Positions 61,992 to 64,000 of a stretch of 64,000 nt of DNA are shown here, piece after piece. Source of the stretch: CAIWAH01 sp964602595 (lineage in GTDB: Bacteria > Verrucomicrobiota > Verrucomicrobiia > Limisphaerales > UBA9464); contig CAZRRO010000001.1 in the NCBI GenBank assembly GCA_964602595.1, positions 1 through 64,000 of the forward strand, written 5' to 3'. Both the position numbers and the translations under genes were made by a program. The notes beneath the pieces were generated by a model. The model did not search any database. It was not told the origin of the DNA and saw nothing but the letters and a program-made list of their open reading frames with translations. Position 1 is the first letter of the stretch. Every line of letters begins with the position of its first letter.

Positions 61992-63338
61992 TTGAAGCAT
62001 CTGGTCCACTCCCGTTGGTCGCCGCTATTGGCCATCGCCTCCGCCCTGCTCCTCCTGGCGGGCGCGATCGCGCTGACCCAGGCCGAGCTGCGCCGGGAAC
62101 TCCGCGGCCAGTTGGCCCGGCGCGACGGCAACCTCTTTGCCCTGCTCCTGCGCCGACAATTGCTACCCGACGCCGAGGGCGCCCAGCTGGACCCGCTCGC
62201 CGCGTTGCTCGAAACCGCGCGCCTGCCCGAGTTGCCCGGCCTGCGCACCCTCAGCCTCTACGATACGACCGGGGAGTTCACGGCCGCCATCCCGGCCATC
62301 GCGGAGGAAACCACGTTGTCGCCGGAGGCCATTGCGGTGGCCCGCACGGGCGCCACCTACAGCCACCTGGACCTCCACGCGAACCTCGCGGCGGAAACCA
62401 TCCTGCCCTCCGAGGGACAGGCGCCGTTGCTGGAGGTCGTATTGACCATCGAGGATCCGCTCGGCGGCGGCCGCAGCGGCTTCGCCCGACTGCTGCTCGA
62501 CGGCTCCGGCCTGGCCCGGGAATTCGCCGAACTGGACGCCAACCTCCGGCACCAGGCGTGGCGGGCGTTCGGCCTGGCCGGCGTCGCAATGACCCTGGCC
62601 CTCGGGTTCGCGTTCCGGAAAATCGACGCCATCAACCGCCGCCTCCGGCTGGCCAATGCCGAACTGAGCCTCGCGGCCAAGACTGCCGCCATCGGTGCCG
62701 TCACGTCGCACCTCATCCACGGCCTGCGAAACCCGCTGGCCGGCCTCCAGCATTTCGTCAGCAGTCCGTCCGCCGCCGCGGCGCCGGAGTGGTCCGACGC
62801 GGCCGAAACCACCCGCCGCATGCGCCGCATGATCGACGGCGTGATGCACGTCCTGCGGGACGACGCCTTTGCCGACGAGATCGAAGTCCCGTTGGGCGAA
62901 GTGCTCAGCTCGCTGGCGGCCCGCCTCGCCGACTTGGCCCACTCCCGCGGGGTCGCGCTCCGGCTGGAAGGTGGCGCCGGCCGGGAACTTTCCGGGCGCG
63001 AGGCCAACCTCGTCGGACTTGTCGTCGAAAACCTGGTGACCAATGCGCTTCAGGCCGCACCCCGCGGCAGCGTCGTCCGCGTGATCACGGAATCAGCTGT
63101 CTTGCCCGGCGAAGTGCGGGTGGTGGATGCCGGCGAAGGGTTACCCGGCCATGTCCTGCAGCACATTTTTTCCCCGGTGCAATCGACCAAGGCTGGTGGG
63201 TCTGGCATCGGGTTGGCCATCAGCCGCCAGATTGCCACCAGCATCGGCGCGCAGCTGGAGTTGGTGCGGTCGGGTCCGGACGGCACGGAGTTCCGCCTCA
63301 GCCTGCCCGCGCCGGCCGCGGACCAGCCCGAGGTTTGA
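61992..63338 (+). CDS. Membrane sensor histidine kinase
   Basis: A 448-residue kinase. Two membrane helices (about 11-28 and 196-213) flank a periplasmic sensor (about 35-185). A short linker leads to the HisKA-like box with H243 (SHLIHGLRNPLAGL), then an HATPase domain with N-box ENLVTNALQAA, DAGEGLPG and GGSGIGLAI. TTG 61992 places the first helix at the N-terminus; an ATG at 61848 would overlap the preceding gene and add an unlikely Pro/Ser-rich head. It is the likely partner of the sigma-54 response regulator 2 kb upstream. Confidence 0.85.
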   Translation: MKHLVHSRWSPLLAIASALLLLAGAIALTQAELRRELRGQLARRDGNLFALLLRRQLLPDAEGAQLDPLAALLETARLPELPGLRTLSLYDTTGEFTAAIPAIAEETTLSPEAIAVARTGATYSHLDLHANLAAETILPSEGQAPLLEVVLTIEDPLGGGRSGFARLLLDGSGLAREFAELDANLRHQAWRAFGLAGVAMTLALGFAFRKIDAINRRLRLANAELSLAAKTAAIGAVTSHLIHGLRNPLAGLQHFVSSPSAAAAPEWSDAAETTRRMRRMIDGVMHVLRDDAFADEIEVPLGEVLSSLAARLADLAHSRGVALRLEGGAGRELSGREANLVGLVVENLVTNALQAAPRGSVVRVITESAVLPGEVRVVDAGEGLPGHVLQHIFSPVQSTKAGGSGIGLAISRQIATSIGAQLELVRSGPDGTEFRLSLPAPAADQPEV

Positions 63339-63436
63339 ACGCGACCGCCGCACATACATCAATGTTTTCATCTGTAATCATTCCGGGCGCCACGGTTGCC
63401 CGCGGCCAAGACCCGTCAGTAGTTTGCGACCACCGC

Positions 63437-64000
63437 ATGATTCGCCTCGCCCTCCTCGCCTCGCTGCTCATCGGCCTGCTTGAATCTCCCCGGACCCTGG
63501 CCGCCCCGCGCTGGCGTTGGTCAAATCCGCTGCCGCACGGCAACAACGTGAACGACTTCGCCTACCGGACCAATCGCGGCTACGTGCAAGTCGGCGACCA
63601 GGGCCAGTTCTACACGAGCGAAGACTCCGTGCAGTGGACCCACCACGACCTCGGGTTCCGCCAGCAACTGCGGGCCGCCGTGTTCCACGGGGATCGCCTG
63701 GTGGTCACCGGGGAGGCGGGCCGGGTGGTATGGGGCGATGACCTGACCACCTTCGCGACGCTCAGCCTCGCCACCACCGACTGGCTGGAAGGTGTCGCGT
63801 CCTCGGGCAACACGCTCGTCGCGGTGGGCGACAACGCCGCCCTGTTCACCAGCGCCTCGGGCTCCAACTGGACCCGGCGGACGCTGCCGGCCGCCCAGCA
63901 GGCGTGGTTCCGCGGCGCCACTTGGGGCGGCAGCGCGCCCGGCTTCTTCGTGGTGGTGGGCGAAAACGGGACGGTGCTGACCAGCCCGGACGGAGCCACG
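63437..64000 (+). CDS. N-terminal part of a secreted BNR/propeller-like protein
   Basis: The frame stays open to the end of the window (188 codons seen). Signal peptide MIRLALLASLLIGLLESPRTLAA, then repeats of the form VQVGDQGQFYTSEDSVQW, VAVGDNAALFTSASGSNW and VVVGENGTVLTSPDG, each about 40-50 residues, which read as blades of a BNR/photosynthesis-BCF-like propeller. The full length, the C-terminus and any sorting signal lie outside the window. Confidence 0.8.
   Translation, partial: MIRLALLASLLIGLLESPRTLAAPRWRWSNPLPHGNNVNDFAYRTNRGYVQVGDQGQFYTSEDSVQWTHHDLGFRQQLRAAVFHGDRLVVTGEAGRVVWGDDLTTFATLSLATTDWLEGVASSGNTLVAVGDNAALFTSASGSNWTRRTLPAAQQAWFRGATWGGSAPGFFVVVGENGTVLTSPDGAT

Overview
This 64 kb, GC-rich window (third codon positions mostly G or C) reads as a chromosomal segment of a free-living, flagellated, Gram-negative member of the Verrucomicrobiota, probably near the Pedosphaera/Limisphaerales group. 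The evidence is family-level: two orphan pseudopilins with FTLIELLVVIAIIAILAG leaders, a DUF1501 plus PSCyt1/DUF1549/DUF1553 pair, a PEP-CTERM protein, a LamG-methyltransferase-PQQ propeller protein, and a heme-dependent N-demethylase-like (DUF3445) protein. No rRNA or other phylogenetic marker was compared, so the placement is inference.

Layout. 0-8 kb: secreted propeller protein whose N-terminus carries a REP-like repeat; two pseudopilins; and a phosphonate catabolic pair, phosphonoacetate hydrolase (phnA) and phosphonoacetaldehyde dehydrogenase (phnY). 8-16 kb: lipoprotein, purE with a DUF3445 gene, Tat-exported sulfite-oxidase-like enzyme, and the DUF1501/PSCyt1 pair. 16-23 kb: tRNA-Arg(CCG), a RodZ-like protein, a minus-strand chemotaxis adaptation operon (cheR-cheD-HDOD-cheB), then divergently fliW-csrA-flagellin-flagellin behind an excellent sigma-54 promoter. 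23-27 kb: Rrf2 regulator, CDF transporter, upp, sppA, and a second REP-bounded element. 26.5-30 kb: a small accessory island. An asparagine-synthase-like gene is followed by a zeta-like kinase with a tiny partner ORF, then a second diverged copy of the 3' end of the asparagine-synthase gene, then a lower-GC TIR-like NADase-type gene that is a candidate for phage defence. 30-34 kb: glyoxalase and a folP-cdaA-cdaR-glmM operon (folate, c-di-AMP and wall precursors). 34-47 kb: two tripartite export systems. One is MacAB-like (ATPase, two permeases, adaptor; a TolC nearby). The other is type-I-secretion-like (ABC protein, HlyD, TolC, small membrane protein), and its ABC protein lacks the Walker A lysine, the LSGGQ signature and the switch histidine. 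47-50 kb: two cyclophilins, two Nudix proteins, one EEP-family hydrolase.

50-57 kb: a very large multi-PAS hybrid histidine kinase is split into two frames by a perfect 13-bp tandem duplication, and a stand-alone receiver lies downstream. 57-64 kb: AraC regulator, PEP-CTERM protein, sigma-54 activator, a secreted coiled-coil protein behind a sigma-54-like site, an outer-membrane-barrel-like protein, a histidine kinase that plausibly pairs with the activator, and the start of a secreted repeat protein that runs off the window.

The observations most worth following up are: (i) the 3'-end duplication flanking the zeta-like/small-ORF cassette, with the TIR gene next to it; (ii) the degenerate ABC protein kept in an intact secretion operon; (iii) the 13-bp duplication that splits the giant sensor kinase; (iv) 631 bp of perfect identity between the two flagellin genes with diverged ends; (v) REP-like elements, one translated as part of a protein.
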